Source of the DNA: Chitinibacter bivalviorum
Lineage (GTDB): Bacteria; Pseudomonadota; Gammaproteobacteria; Burkholderiales; Chitinibacteraceae
Direction of reading: 5' to 3'
Assembly (NCBI RefSeq): GCF_013403565.1
Contig: NZ_CP058627.1
Coordinates: forward strand, 1,426,001 to 1,490,000
DNA: 64,000 bases
The translations under genes and the position numbers were made by a program. The notes beneath the pieces are model-generated. The model was not told the origin of the DNA. It did no database searches and was given only the letters and a program-made list of their open reading frames with translations. Shown piece by piece: positions 16,804-25,271 of the stretch (the first letter of the stretch is position 1; each line of letters begins with the position of its first letter).

Positions 16804-17454
16804 ATGATCAAAGCCGTATTATTTGATCTCGATGGCACACTGGCTGACACCGCACCCGATATGGGCGCGGCGCTCAATCGCCTACTCATCGAGGAAGGCG
16901 TTGCGCCCCGTTCGCTCGACGACATTCGCCCCGTCACCAGCCACGGCGCACGCGGCCTACTGGAACTTGGTTTCGGCATCGGACCGACGCACGCGCGGTT
17001 TAGCGAATTACGCGAACGTTTTCTTGACCTGTACGCCGAAAAAATCTGCGAAGGCACTACGCTGTTTGACGGCATCAGCGAACTTATCGAAGAAATTAAC
17101 GCACGCGGCATGGCGTGGGGCATTATCACCAACAAGCCAATGCGCTTCACCGACCCGCTAGTGCAATTACTCCCCCTCCCTATAGCCCCACAGACCTGTG
17201 TTTCTGGTGATACGGTAGGTATACCCAAGCCAGATGCCAAACCTATGCTGCATGCAGCCGCCGAGCTGGGCATCGACCCGATTCATTGCCTGTATGTTGG
17301 TGACGCCGAGCGCGACATCGAAGCGGGTCGTCGCGTCGGCATGAAAACCGTCCTCGCCAATTACGGCTACATCAGCGACAGCGACGACACCGCTAGCTGG
17401 GGCGCGGACTTGAATATCAATCACCCACTCGAATTGCTAGTCCATTTAGGGTAA
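16804..17454 (+). CDS. gph: Phosphoglycolate phosphatase (HAD family)
   Basis: A HAD hydrolase of 216 residues that removes phosphate from 2-phosphoglycolate produced by DNA repair. HAD motif I is VLFDLDGTLAD at the N-terminus. Motif II is IITNKP, followed by the conserved lysine in GIPKPDAKPM and motif IV YVGDAERDIEAG. The ATG at 16804 starts 1 bp after the ubiG stop; the frame extends upstream into ubiG without support. In relatives this place is filled by gph or a pyrophosphatase-like HAD, so the exact substrate is a family-level call. Confidence 0.88.
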   Translation: MIKAVLFDLDGTLADTAPDMGAALNRLLIEEGVAPRSLDDIRPVTSHGARGLLELGFGIGPTHARFSELRERFLDLYAEKICEGTTLFDGISELIEEINARGMAWGIITNKPMRFTDPLVQLLPLPIAPQTCVSGDTVGIPKPDAKPMLHAAAELGIDPIHCLYVGDAERDIEAGRRVGMKTVLANYGYISDSDDTASWGADLNINHPLELLVHLG

Positions 17455-17460
17455 GCAAGG

Positions 17461-17466
17461 TATAAT
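17461..17466 (+). promoter_or_regulatory. -10 element of the ssrA promoter
   Basis: TATAAT 36 bp before the mature tmRNA 5' end. The -35 region is not clear. A short leader would be removed by RNase P. Confidence 0.55.
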
Positions 17467-17502
17467 CGTCTCTCTTCACTTCGCATGAAGAACTCCGAAC
17501 AT

Positions 17503-17864
17503 GGGGGTGCCATGGTTTCGACAGGGGTTGCAAAGCGGATGAGGGCATGTCGGGGTCTCAGCTGCCCGTAAAAACAACTGAAAACATATAGTCGCAAACG
17601 ACGAAACTTACGCTCTAGCTGCTTAAGCTAGACTCTGCACCGCAAGGCCCATCGGGCGGGTCGGGTAAAACCGGCAGCAGAGTCATTTAGATGGGATCGC
17701 TTTAAGTCGGGTTACTTGGCTTAGGGTTAAACTAAGGTGACTCGCTCTCTTCAAGCCTGCCCATCGGCGTGATTGAGAGTTAAAACCCAAATGATACGGC
17801 TAAACATGTAGAACTCACTGTAGAGTGCTTCTGGACGGGGGTTCAACTCCCCCCACCTCCACCA
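17503..17864 (+). ncRNA. ssrA: Transfer-messenger RNA (tmRNA)
   Basis: Rescues stalled ribosomes by trans-translation with SmpB. The 5' end GGGGGTGCC pairs with CACCTCC before the 3' ACCA (one G-U), giving the tRNA-like acceptor stem. The T arm is GGACGGGGGTTCAACTCCCC. The resume codon GCA is at 17594 and the tag ANDETYALAA ends at TAA 17624-17626. This tag suggests Neisseriales. The 3' end is the probable attachment site of the adjacent integrase region. Confidence 0.97.
17842..17864 (+). other. Probable attL: 3' end of ssrA
   Basis: The ssrA 3' end is a common target of tyrosine integrases, and an integrase gene starts 176 bp further on in the same direction. A second copy of this end was not found in the window. 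Confidence 0.45.
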
Positions 17865-17895
17865 AACACTTGTTTCACAAAGCTTCAAGAAATCT

Positions 17896-17933
17896 CAAAA
17901 CCCGCATAAAGCCTAGCTTTAGCGGGTTTTTTG
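17896..17933 (+). terminator. ssrA terminator
   Basis: AAACCCGC and GCGGGTTT arms with an inner TAAAGC/GCTTTA stem, then a T6 tract. Confidence 0.9.
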
Positions 17934-18039
17934 TTATTCATATTGTTTCAAACAGTTTCACAAAAGCGCATCATTTTCCTGTCCCCTATCCTGTCCCCAG
18001 TCTATGCTTTAATAGATTCTCAACAAAAAGGGGACAGAT

Positions 18040-19308
18040 ATGTCACTCAACACTGGGGCAGATAATGAAAAACCGAGGAACCTGTTAACCGTTCTTGCCA
18101 TTAAAAATGCAAAGGTTCCAGAGGGTAAAACTGAAACAACACTTTATGATGGAGATAGGCTCTACTTACTCATTACATCCACGCGCCAGCGTTGGTACTT
18201 CCGTTTTGGATTACAGGGAAAAATGTACAAACAATGGCTTGGTGAATACCCAAAAATTAACCTAAAAAAGGCTCGCGAACTACGCAATGCTTCTGCGGCC
18301 ATGGTACTCGAGGGCAAAGATCCCCGAGTCGTCAAGCAGATCAGCAAGGCCAATGCAAAAGTCAGTACTGACGATACATTTGAAGCAATTAGCCATGAGT
18401 GGTTTGCGCGTGCAATGGCGCAAAAATCTAAAAGCCACAGAGACAGAACAATAAATCGCTTGGAAAGCGATATTTTTCCATGGCTAGGCAAGCGCAAAAT
18501 TTCAACCATTGAGGCACCAGAATTACTTATTTGTCTGCGTCGTATCGAAGAACGTGGCGCTATTGAAACGGCTCACCGTGTTAGATGGTCATGCGGCAAA
18601 GTTTTTGCGTATGCCATTGCAACAGGCCGTGCAGTTAACAATCCTGCCGATACCTTAGCAAAAGCAGACGTATTGAAGTCCCCTACTTCTATTCCTTTCC
18701 CTACTATCACTGATCCAGTAAAAATCGGCGCTTTATTGCGTGCGATTGATAGCTTAGAGGCAGGCATAACCGTCAAATGCGCCACACAACTTGCGCCACT
18801 CGTATTTACTAGAATTGGTGAATTGAGAAAAGCGGAATGGACAGAAATTGATTTTGATCGCCAGCAGTGGCGTATTCCTGCAGAAAAAATGAAGAGCCGC
18901 GCGCCTCATATCGTTCCGCTGTCTAAACAAGCAATTGAAATACTCAAGACAATCCATCCTGTAAGCGGACACAGCCAATACGTATTTGAAGGAGGCCGCA
19001 GCAATGGCCGCCCAATGAGTGAAGCAGCTATAAATATTGCATTACGGCGTCTTGGCTACACCCAAGAAGAATTTACGGGACATAGTTTCCGCAAAATTGC
19101 CTCCACTCAACTGCATGAATCTCACTTATGGCACCACGACGCAATAGAACGTCAATTAGCACATGGTGAAAAAGACAGTGTTTCTGCAACATATAATCAT
19201 GCTCAACACCTACCAGAACGGACCACGATGATGCAATGGTGGGCAGACTATCTTGATAAACTTAAAGCTGGTGGCGATGTAATAAACTTCCCTGCAAGAG
19301 CAGTCTAA
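18040..19308 (+). CDS. Tyrosine-type site-specific integrase (P4-like)
   Basis: Integrase of 422 residues. The N-terminal arm-binding domain (TLYDGDRLYLLITSTRQRWYF) is of the DUF4102 type, the middle SAM-like core-binding domain follows at about 110-200, and the catalytic domain comes after. Catalytic residues are visible: Arg in FTRIGELRKAEW, the GHSFRKIAST box, and a C-terminal ATYNHAQHL bearing the tyrosine. It is next to the ssrA 3' end in the same orientation, as in many genomic islands. The start at 18040 is the first ATG of the frame. No excisionase is adjacent; an AlpA-type regulator lies 2.6 kb downstream. Confidence 0.93.
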   Translation: MSLNTGADNEKPRNLLTVLAIKNAKVPEGKTETTLYDGDRLYLLITSTRQRWYFRFGLQGKMYKQWLGEYPKINLKKARELRNASAAMVLEGKDPRVVKQISKANAKVSTDDTFEAISHEWFARAMAQKSKSHRDRTINRLESDIFPWLGKRKISTIEAPELLICLRRIEERGAIETAHRVRWSCGKVFAYAIATGRAVNNPADTLAKADVLKSPTSIPFPTITDPVKIGALLRAIDSLEAGITVKCATQLAPLVFTRIGELRKAEWTEIDFDRQQWRIPAEKMKSRAPHIVPLSKQAIEILKTIHPVSGHSQYVFEGGRSNGRPMSEAAINIALRRLGYTQEEFTGHSFRKIASTQLHESHLWHHDAIERQLAHGEKDSVSATYNHAQHLPERTTMMQWWADYLDKLKAGGDVINFPARAV

Positions 19309-19403
19309 ATTTTGGCACAATGTTAGGTGACTTGATTCAGGGGTCAAATCACTTCGCATTAGTCCGTTGCATGCTTCAAGGGGCATCGCACAGGTCAGCT
19401 CGC

Positions 19404-19407
19404 GTAC
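19404..19407. repeat. Target-site duplication GTAC of the IS1182-family element
   Basis: GTAC at 19404-19407 and at 21044-21047 flanks the element; the target is itself palindromic. Confidence 0.7.
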
Positions 19408-21043
19408 CAGGCTGTGTAAAAACGCCAAGACCGACGTGGGTCATTTCGCCTAACCAATTTGAATCACGCGCGTGTGATTTGAAGTAAACGTAAAACTTCA
19501 TAAATAACACCACTGAAAACAGCAAATAAAAGGCCCTTCAGCCCTTCATTGCCACCAACATTGCTTGATTTCCCATTATGTTCATAACTCGCTTCATGTT
19601 ATACGCGAGTATATGCAAACTCATCTCTGTACTGACGTGCTTCAAGGTCTTCATTAGGAAGTGCGTTGCCCCCATCCAGGCTTTTAGCGTACCAAAGGGG
19701 TGTTCAACGGTCTGCCGTCGAATGCGCATTGCATCTGGTTGCAATTCCAGCCGCTGCTGCGCTTTTTCCAGTACCGCCTCATGCTCCCAGCGACTCACGC
19801 GCCGATTATTACTCGGAGTACATTTGGTTTTGAGCGGGCAACGTGGGCAATCAGAACTCCAATACCGGCTCATATAGCGCCCAGCTTCCAGACTCACAAA
19901 ACGATGAATTAGTCGGCTATTGCCTGGGCAGACATATTCATCGCGAACTGGGTCATAGTGGAATTCATCTTTGCCAAAGCGCCCATCGGCTTTCGCGCCT
20001 GAGGTTTGCGGCTTCGGCACCAAAACCATGATGCCCGCCTGTTCGCACGCCAGTATTTCATCACCGTTGTAATAACCCCGGTCAGCGACCACCTCTAGCG
20101 TTTCTTGTTCGAGCACTGCTTTGGCTTGTTGGGCCATATTGGCCAGCTGCGCGCGGTCATGCCCTTGATTGATGACTTGATGCGCAATAATTAAATGGTG
20201 CTTGGCATCAACAACGGTTTGCACGTTATATCCCACAACACCACTGCCACGGCCGCTGGTCGCCATGGAACGGGCATCTGGGTCGGTGAGTGAAATTTGT
20301 TTGTCTGGCGTCTTGGCGAGTTGAGCCTCGACCTCATCCAGGCGGGCCATCTGCGACTTTAGTCGCGCCAACTTGTCCTTCAAGCGAGCGACCTTGGCTT
20401 CTGCAATATCGGGCTGTTGCCGGTCTGCAATTTCCATCTCCCGCAGGTAACTTGCAATGTTCGCTTCGATTTGCTCCCGTTGCTTCGCGAGTTTGTTGCT
20501 GGTGTAGTTGCGGTCGCGATGATTAACGGCTTTGAACTTGCTGCCATCAATCGCCACAATGGCGTTGCTAAATAAACTGAGTTGTCGACATAGCTGAACA
20601 AACTGGCTGCAGACTTTGCAGATAGCAGGTCCATTATCTTTGCGGAAATTGGCGATGGTTTTAAAGTCGGGCATTAAGCGACCGGTGAGCCAAATCAGCT
20701 CTAGATTCCGGTGGGCTTCACGTTCCAAGCGACGGCTAGATTGGATTCTGTTGAGGTAACCGTAGATATACAGCTTGAGCATCGTGCTGGGATGGTAGGC
20801 TGGGCGGCCAGTGGCTTCTGGCTCAACCCCATCGAAACCGAGTGCCTTTAAATCCAGGTATTCTACAAACTGGTCAACGACCCGGACAGGGTTGTCTGCG
20901 CTGACATAATCTTCCAAGCATTCAGGCAACAGCAATGTTTGGGTTCTGCTTTCACCTGCAATGAATCTGGGCATAGAATCATCCTTGGCGGGGAGTTCCA
21001 AGAATTATACCGGTCGAGTGTTTATGTGTTTTTACACAGCCTG
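19408..21043 (-). mobile_element. IS1182-family insertion sequence, complete
   Basis: A 1,636-bp element with terminal inverted repeats starting CAGGCTGTGTAAAAAC. The right end is the reverse complement, GTTTTTACACAGCCTG. It carries a single full transposase on the minus strand and is flanked by a 4-bp GTAC duplication. Intact ends, ORF and duplication suggest a recent insertion. It splits a small ORF. Confidence 0.85.
19538..20974 (-). CDS. IS1182-family transposase
   Basis: DDE transposase of 478 residues. The start MPRFIAGESRTQ (20974) has AAGGA upstream; the frame extends to 21001 without support. The N-terminal DUF772-like domain includes YHPSTMLKLYIYGYLNRI and SRRLEREAHRNLELIWL, where DFKTIANFRKDN follows. 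The catalytic region has VAIDGSKFKAVN, VVADRGYYNGDEI and EHPFGTLKAWMG, as expected for this family. A zinc-ribbon-like cluster (CPRCPLKTKC) lies between. It fills the IS and appears intact. Confidence 0.95.
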   Translation of the reverse strand: MPRFIAGESRTQTLLLPECLEDYVSADNPVRVVDQFVEYLDLKALGFDGVEPEATGRPAYHPSTMLKLYIYGYLNRIQSSRRLEREAHRNLELIWLTGRLMPDFKTIANFRKDNGPAICKVCSQFVQLCRQLSLFSNAIVAIDGSKFKAVNHRDRNYTSNKLAKQREQIEANIASYLREMEIADRQQPDIAEAKVARLKDKLARLKSQMARLDEVEAQLAKTPDKQISLTDPDARSMATSGRGSGVVGYNVQTVVDAKHHLIIAHQVINQGHDRAQLANMAQQAKAVLEQETLEVVADRGYYNGDEILACEQAGIMVLVPKPQTSGAKADGRFGKDEFHYDPVRDEYVCPGNSRLIHRFVSLEAGRYMSRYWSSDCPRCPLKTKCTPSNNRRVSRWEHEAVLEKAQQRLELQPDAMRIRRQTVEHPFGTLKAWMGATHFLMKTLKHVSTEMSLHILAYNMKRVMNIMGNQAMLVAMKG

Positions 21044-21178
21044 GTACCAAAACCAATCAGCATAGAACCAACAAACTACTACGAGATGTTGACGAGCAGA
21101 TACTCTGGCTTTGAAAGTTTATTTGCACATTTGAACAATAAGGATCTCGGTAAACACACCTCACAAGCTGCAAATTAA

Positions 21179-21905
21179 TAACAAACGAAACACTTCAACG
21201 GGTAATTTTCAAGCTTGTACTGTCAACAATCTTCGGTATGGAGTGTGAATTGCAGTTCAAATTGGACAGGCAATTAAAACACAATGATGAGCACCTAGAA
21301 TTAGCGCATTATTAGCCAACCCCTGAAAGAACTTCACCTTCAATTAGTAGAGCCCTGACAATTGGAGATTGCTCAGCGCGCGCACGCGCACGCGCAATTA
21401 GGGCACAGCAGCCAGATTTCAACCCTAAATTCAAAATAAATATTTTTTTGTTTTTTTGCTACATAAAATCACTTTCAAAGATGAAAGACATCACCCACTT
21501 AACGTTGCGTACTAAGCCATACTATTTATCTAACTTACAAAAACCATAAATACTTAAAAAAATCTTAAAATAGCATGTACACAAATACGATAGCAATCGA
21601 GTCTAAGGCAAAGTCAACAGCACCAACAACTTCCTAAAAAATTATTATTTACTCAACAAAAACAGCCTAACCACGGGTAGATACTTAATCTAAAAATAGC
21701 AATTTAATAAATAAATCTATTTAAGTTTATTATCGTATTTATTCTATCCAGACAATGCCGATCGGCTCTCGACCAAGGGAACATTCTAGGGCTGGACGGC
21801 TGGTTTTTATTTCTTTCGATTTGTTGTACATTTTCCTGAGCAAGCAAGTTTTTGCTAAAAATCCGCACATCAGCTGATGTTGCAACTACACAAGGGAATA
21901 TACAA
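21179..21905. other. AT-rich gap without a credible gene
   Basis: The 727 bp between the IS-split ORF and the AlpA-like gene is AT-rich and has stops in all frames. It contains a run of alternating purine-pyrimidine bases, GCGCGCGCACGCGCACGCGCA (in two parts, 21376-21396), and otherwise nothing I recognise. It may be decayed island DNA or a regulatory region of the AlpA-like gene. Confidence 0.6.
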
Positions 21906-22112
21906 ATGAACATCAATCCATCAAAAAATGGCCGGATAATGCGTGTGAAAGAAGTAGCGCTGCGTGTTGGGGTTTCAAGATCGACAATTTATCGCATGTT
22001 ACTCAAGGGAAAATTCCCTCCATCATTTGCTATATCACGGCGCTGTATAGGCTGGAGAGAGTCGGATATCGATGACTTCATCACTAAATTGTCGTTAAAA
22101 GATTTGGAATAG
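21906..22112 (+). CDS. AlpA-family transcriptional regulator
   Basis: A 68-residue DNA-binding protein of the AlpA/MerR-like excisionase group. The helix-turn-helix reads RVKEVALRVGVSRSTIYRML, followed by the wing FPPSFAISRRCIGWRESDIDDFI, typical of AlpA proteins encoded beside P4-type integrases. Family members activate integrase or act as recombination directionality factors. The ATG at 21906 has AAGGGA upstream. It is convergent with the AAA ATPase gene and shares a terminator hairpin with it. Confidence 0.88.
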   Translation: MNINPSKNGRIMRVKEVALRVGVSRSTIYRMLLKGKFPPSFAISRRCIGWRESDIDDFITKLSLKDLE

Positions 22113-22118
22113 TCGATA

Positions 22119-22156
22119 GCCACCAAAGCCCAGATTTCATTCTGGGCTTTGGTGGC
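22119..22156. terminator. Bidirectional terminator between alpA-like and AAA genes
   Basis: Perfect 16-bp stem: GCCACCAAAGCCCAGA (22119-22134), TTTCAT loop, and its reverse complement (22141-22156). Confidence 0.8.
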
Positions 22157-22224
22157 AAATTACTTGGCCGTTTAGACGACACTTAATTTTCGTGCTTGAT
22201 CTACTCAATACAGAGGCGTATTTG

Positions 22225-23880
22225 TTAGAAAAAGCCAATTCGCCTGAGAGCAGCTTGCGGAGTAACCGGCGGTAGCCTTAAAGTCAATTGCCCACGTAAT
22301 TTCCGTAAGGCATTTGGGTCCTCCACAACATCAACTGAAAACTCAATTGCTTCAATGAGTGCGGCTTTCAAACTTCGGATTGAGTCACACCGAGATGCTA
22401 ACTCGCACAAGATGGCGTTATCGACTTTGCTATCGAAAAACTGCCCACACTCCATCTCTTCTAGCAGTGAGTGATAGAGCATTGAAGCAAGACGCTGTAA
22501 CTCCGCTGCAGTTGGGGCTTCGGTTTTGAAAACACGCACCCTCGATAGCATTGGCGAGCTAATTCTCTCCAAGTCATTTGCTGTCAGCATAAAGCTGGCA
22601 TGCTCCATGTTAATTGGGGTGGCCAAGAAATTGTCCATAAATTGCCGGCTATTTTGCTTCTCGAGTAGCATTAGCATTGCATCTGTGTAGTCCCCTTTTC
22701 CACTGGACATTGAGACCGTTTTATCTACTTCTTCAATCACAATCACTGGATTTGCGTACCGACAACCAGCCATGAATTTGGCGACGCGGCCTGCGTCAGC
22801 ATTGTTCCATTGAGCAGAAGAGCCTTGGAATAGCATCCCATCAAAATTACCAGAAAGTTGGATGCACAACATGGGCACCTCCAGAATCCGGCACACCTCA
22901 GCGCAAAGCCACGATTTACCGTTGCCGGCCGGCCCGATGAGCAGCAAGTTACCTAAGTGCAATGGCGCATGGGTTGCCGCCTGATGTTTGATTCGCCTGA
23001 GGAGTACCTGAAAAAACTCATGGTGCTGTTTTTGTTGCTCGTAAAACTTCAATAAAGCGTAGTAATGATGATCGCTAGCGAGAATGAGTTGCTTCGGGTG
23101 TCCTAATTTGCCCAATTCAGCCGTTTTTTCTGGTCGATTGGTCCGCAGCTGAGCTTCCATTTGGATTTCCAGTTTTTGGGGATCGACCAAATTCACCATC
23201 CGTGCTGGCTGGACGTTAATTTGCTTCATGGTCGCGTTGTTGGCAGGCAGCGAAGCTGCCGGTAGATGCCAGCTGCTGACCTCATCATCGACGAGCAAGA
23301 GAACAGTGCTTGAGTTGAGGTATGGCCAGAGCTGTGCAAGAAACTCGGCATCGAGCCCAGCGAGGCAACACACTACAGGTTTAGTTCCTTCATTGGCTTC
23401 GCTTTTAACACATGGAGGCGAAATGGGTTCGCCATTCAGATCGCTGTTCCAATAGTAATTTAATCGGTTTTCGGCCAGGGTATATTCAAGCTGTAAGGCA
23501 ACTTCTTCTGTGCACTCAAGTGGCAAATGCAGCAATAAAGGTCCCTGGGGGTGAACGCGCCATTCTTTGATAATTTGAGTCAGACTCGAAAACCAACTGG
23601 GGATCAAATCAAACTCATGTGTTTCAAATCCGCTATCGCAGCAATCTAGATCGTCATCCCCCCAATCTGGCGCAGGCGGACCGTCAAAGATGGAGCTCAA
23701 CATTTCTGAATCATCAGCGGACCCTAACCGGAGGCCTTTTGGCCAGGGAGCAGTAATGCGAATCAGCTTATTCCGATCAAGTGTTGCGCCAGCTTGCCGT
23801 GACAAGTAGCCACGAAGTGCATAGTCAGGCAATTCCCGAAATAAGGGGTTCGCATGTGCAAAATAATAAGAGTCGCGCAT
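22225..23880 (-). CDS. AAA ATPase with a large unique N-terminal region
   Basis: A 551-residue protein. Residues 1-300 match no family I know; they include a Cys/Asp-rich stretch (GDDDLDCCDS, 75-84). The AAA module follows: Walker A GPAGNGKS (316-323), Walker B VIVIEEVD (379-386), a sensor-1 FMLTANDLERI and an arginine MLSRVRVF. The C-terminal lid is helical. The AAA core resembles Lon/FtsH-type unfoldases but no protease domain is present. It may work with unknown neighbours of the integrase region. The ATG at 23880 overlaps the stop of a possible small upstream ORF (TAATG) and has GGAGGT in front. Confidence 0.8.
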   Translation of the reverse strand: MRDSYYFAHANPLFRELPDYALRGYLSRQAGATLDRNKLIRITAPWPKGLRLGSADDSEMLSSIFDGPPAPDWGDDDLDCCDSGFETHEFDLIPSWFSSLTQIIKEWRVHPQGPLLLHLPLECTEEVALQLEYTLAENRLNYYWNSDLNGEPISPPCVKSEANEGTKPVVCCLAGLDAEFLAQLWPYLNSSTVLLLVDDEVSSWHLPAASLPANNATMKQINVQPARMVNLVDPQKLEIQMEAQLRTNRPEKTAELGKLGHPKQLILASDHHYYALLKFYEQQKQHHEFFQVLLRRIKHQAATHAPLHLGNLLLIGPAGNGKSWLCAEVCRILEVPMLCIQLSGNFDGMLFQGSSAQWNNADAGRVAKFMAGCRYANPVIVIEEVDKTVSMSSGKGDYTDAMLMLLEKQNSRQFMDNFLATPINMEHASFMLTANDLERISSPMLSRVRVFKTEAPTAAELQRLASMLYHSLLEEMECGQFFDSKVDNAILCELASRCDSIRSLKAALIEAIEFSVDVVEDPNALRKLRGQLTLRLPPVTPQAALRRIGFF

Positions 23881-24068
23881 TAGACACCTCCCTGTACGCT
23901 AAATACCGGGCAGTCAAATTCACTGTGGTGTGCACTTACCGTGCGACGAAGGATTGCGGAGATGTGGCTTCGCAATGATGTGATAGAATATTTTTGCATC
24001 GTTTTCTTTCCTGAGATAAATGTTGCAGAGATCGTCCTACTGGTTGGTAAGATCTCAACGGGCCCCAT
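23880..24068 (-). CDS. Possible small ORF coupled to the AAA ATPase gene
   Basis: An ORF of about 62 residues from ATG 24068 whose stop overlaps the AAA start as TAATG, with GGAGGT inside its 3' end. The composition (MGPVEILPTSRT) matches nothing I recognise and there is no clear ribosome site. Its start codon sits in the 3' arm of the 24061-24090 hairpin on this strand. Real coupling or chance; weak. Confidence 0.25.
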   Translation of the reverse strand: MGPVEILPTSRTISATFISGKKTMQKYSITSLRSHISAILRRTVSAHHSEFDCPVFSVQGGV

Positions 24069-24096
24069 TGTGTTCAAGCACTTTGGGGCCTTTCTT
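24061..24096 (+). terminator. Terminator-like hairpin without an obvious upstream gene
   Basis: GGCCCCA (24061-24067) and TGGGGCC (24084-24090) then a T-rich tract on the plus strand. No plus-strand gene ends here; the 320-bp gap 23881-24200 could hide a small RNA. Confidence 0.5.
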
Positions 24097-24133
24097 TTTT
24101 ATATTGAATTTAAGTCATCACACAACCAAATGA

Positions 24134-24198
24134 CTACACAATGTAATCATTACATCATGTAGCTATTGCGTCAAGCGAATTTTGGCTACATTATGTAG
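24134..24198 (+). promoter_or_regulatory. Array of CTACA/TGTAG operators before the Arc-like gene
   Basis: Half-sites CTACA or TACA and TGTA(G) recur at 24134, 24142, 24151, 24158, 24186 and 24194. TGTAATCATTACA (24142-24154) and CTACATTATGTAG (24186-24198) are perfect palindromes. The last ends 2 bp before the ATG. This suggests autoregulation by the Arc-type protein. Confidence 0.65.
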
Positions 24199-24200
24199 TT

Positions 24201-24458
24201 ATGACCAAAACACGCACACCTACCGCTCATATCGCTCCTTTTGGATTGCGCATGCAAAATGATTTGAGGGAAGCACTAGAAAGTGCCGCCAATATAAGCG
24301 GGCGATCACTCAACGCAGAAATTGTTGCGCGACTCCAATCTAGTCTTGAAAAAGCCCCAAACCAGCAGGCATCTGAGCTTGAGGCGATCCAATTGGCTGT
24401 TCGTGAAGCTGTCCGAGATGAACTGAAGGAAATACTGCCCAAGCCCAAGGCTAAATAA
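24201..24458 (+). CDS. Arc-family ribbon-helix-helix DNA-binding protein
   Basis: An 85-residue protein with the Arc-like fold: strand THIAPFGLRM-type (AHIAPFGLRMQNDLREAL) followed by two helices (NISGRSLNAEIVARLQSSL). The tail is acidic then Lys/Pro-rich. The family binds palindromic operators as dimers of dimers; an array of CTACA/TGTAG sites covers its promoter. No Shine-Dalgarno precedes the ATG. A possible -10 (CATTAT, 24189) 17 bp from TTGCGT would place transcription start at or next to the ATG, so the mRNA may be leaderless (inference). Confidence 0.85.
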   Translation: MTKTRTPTAHIAPFGLRMQNDLREALESAANISGRSLNAEIVARLQSSLEKAPNQQASELEAIQLAVREAVRDELKEILPKPKAK

Positions 24459-24542
24459 TCGGGCGAAGAAAACAGGGAAGCAAAAGCAAGATCAGGGGGT
24501 GATTTTGCATTTCAAGCGATGGCAGACCAAACATTAAATTAG

Positions 24543-25181
24543 TTAGAACGGCAAGAACCGTTTTAAAAAGTCGCGGACTTTTTCTAAACGGGATTTTTTG
24601 GGTGTATAGCTGATGAGTGATTGGTAATACTCTTGATCAAGACCAATTAGCTTGCTATTGGTCTGAAAGCGGTCATAACATCCCTTGAGTAAGAGATAGG
24701 CATCATCGAGTGTTGCTGGGTACTCACCATTTAGCTGGCGCATCGCAGCACAAGTGAGAATAAGTTCGTACCACCAATATGTAGTATCCGAAGGCCCCAT
24801 TGCGGATGGTTTATAGTTCACGAATTCATCAATCTGCTCATCCGTAATGTCAGGGTGAATGAGCTGCGCATCTTTTAAGAGTTTAATCTCGTACTCAGTA
24901 ATCTGAAGCACGGCAAAAAGATCGTCGACCTGTATAAAATGCCTCACCGATTTTTTTTGCAATGATAACTCTTCAGTATTGTCCCTTGAAAAAAACACTC
25001 GAACCGGACTAGGTGACTCGCCGATGTTGGTGCGGCTAACTGAATAGAGAGTACCGACCGCAATGCCACCAAATAGCGAATAGTTGGGCCGAATACCCAA
25101 GTAGATGAACATATTCTGATTAATCATCAGACCTTGTTCTTCAAGCTGAGAAATGAATTTAGGGTGTTTCAAAGATGGCAT
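24543..25181 (-). CDS. Hypothetical protein of the integrase-linked region
   Basis: A soluble protein of 212 residues with no signal peptide or membrane span and no family I recognise. Visible features are an N-terminal half with hydrophobic strands (FIYLGIRPNYSLFGGIAVGTLYSV), an Arg-rich RVFFSRDN turn, a helical middle (FAVLQITEYEIKLLKDAQLI) with WWYELILTCAAMRQL, and a basic C-terminus ending RDFLKRFLPF. It is between the Arc-like gene (convergent) and the metzincin-like gene (same strand, 90 bp upstream). Confidence 0.65.
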   Translation of the reverse strand: MPSLKHPKFISQLEEQGLMINQNMFIYLGIRPNYSLFGGIAVGTLYSVSRTNIGESPSPVRVFFSRDNTEELSLQKKSVRHFIQVDDLFAVLQITEYEIKLLKDAQLIHPDITDEQIDEFVNYKPSAMGPSDTTYWWYELILTCAAMRQLNGEYPATLDDAYLLLKGCYDRFQTNSKLIGLDQEYYQSLISYTPKKSRLEKVRDFLKRFLPF

Positions 25182-25271
25182 AATGATATTGAACCTGATC
25201 GTTGATCCATTTCACTATCACTTTCGCAAATAATGAAAAGAATTGGCCCCACTCCCGAGGCCTAACACTGT

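Larger units (their letters stand above)
19320..21178 (+). pseudogene. Small ORF of 72 residues split by the IS1182-family element
   Basis: Removing the IS (19408-21043) and one GTAC copy joins two open segments in one frame: MLGDLIQGSNHFALVRCM... (19320-19407) and ...PKPISIEPTNYYEMLTSRY... (21048-21178), ending QAAN. The exact in-frame joining supports an interrupted gene, or the remnant of a longer one. It begins 11 bp after the integrase stop. I do not recognise the protein. Confidence 0.5.

Noticed and set aside
17212..17228. AGGTATACCC in gph as another copy of the 50-bp repeat
   Set aside because: No matching partner lies at the fixed distance; the sequence is explained by the conserved gph codons.
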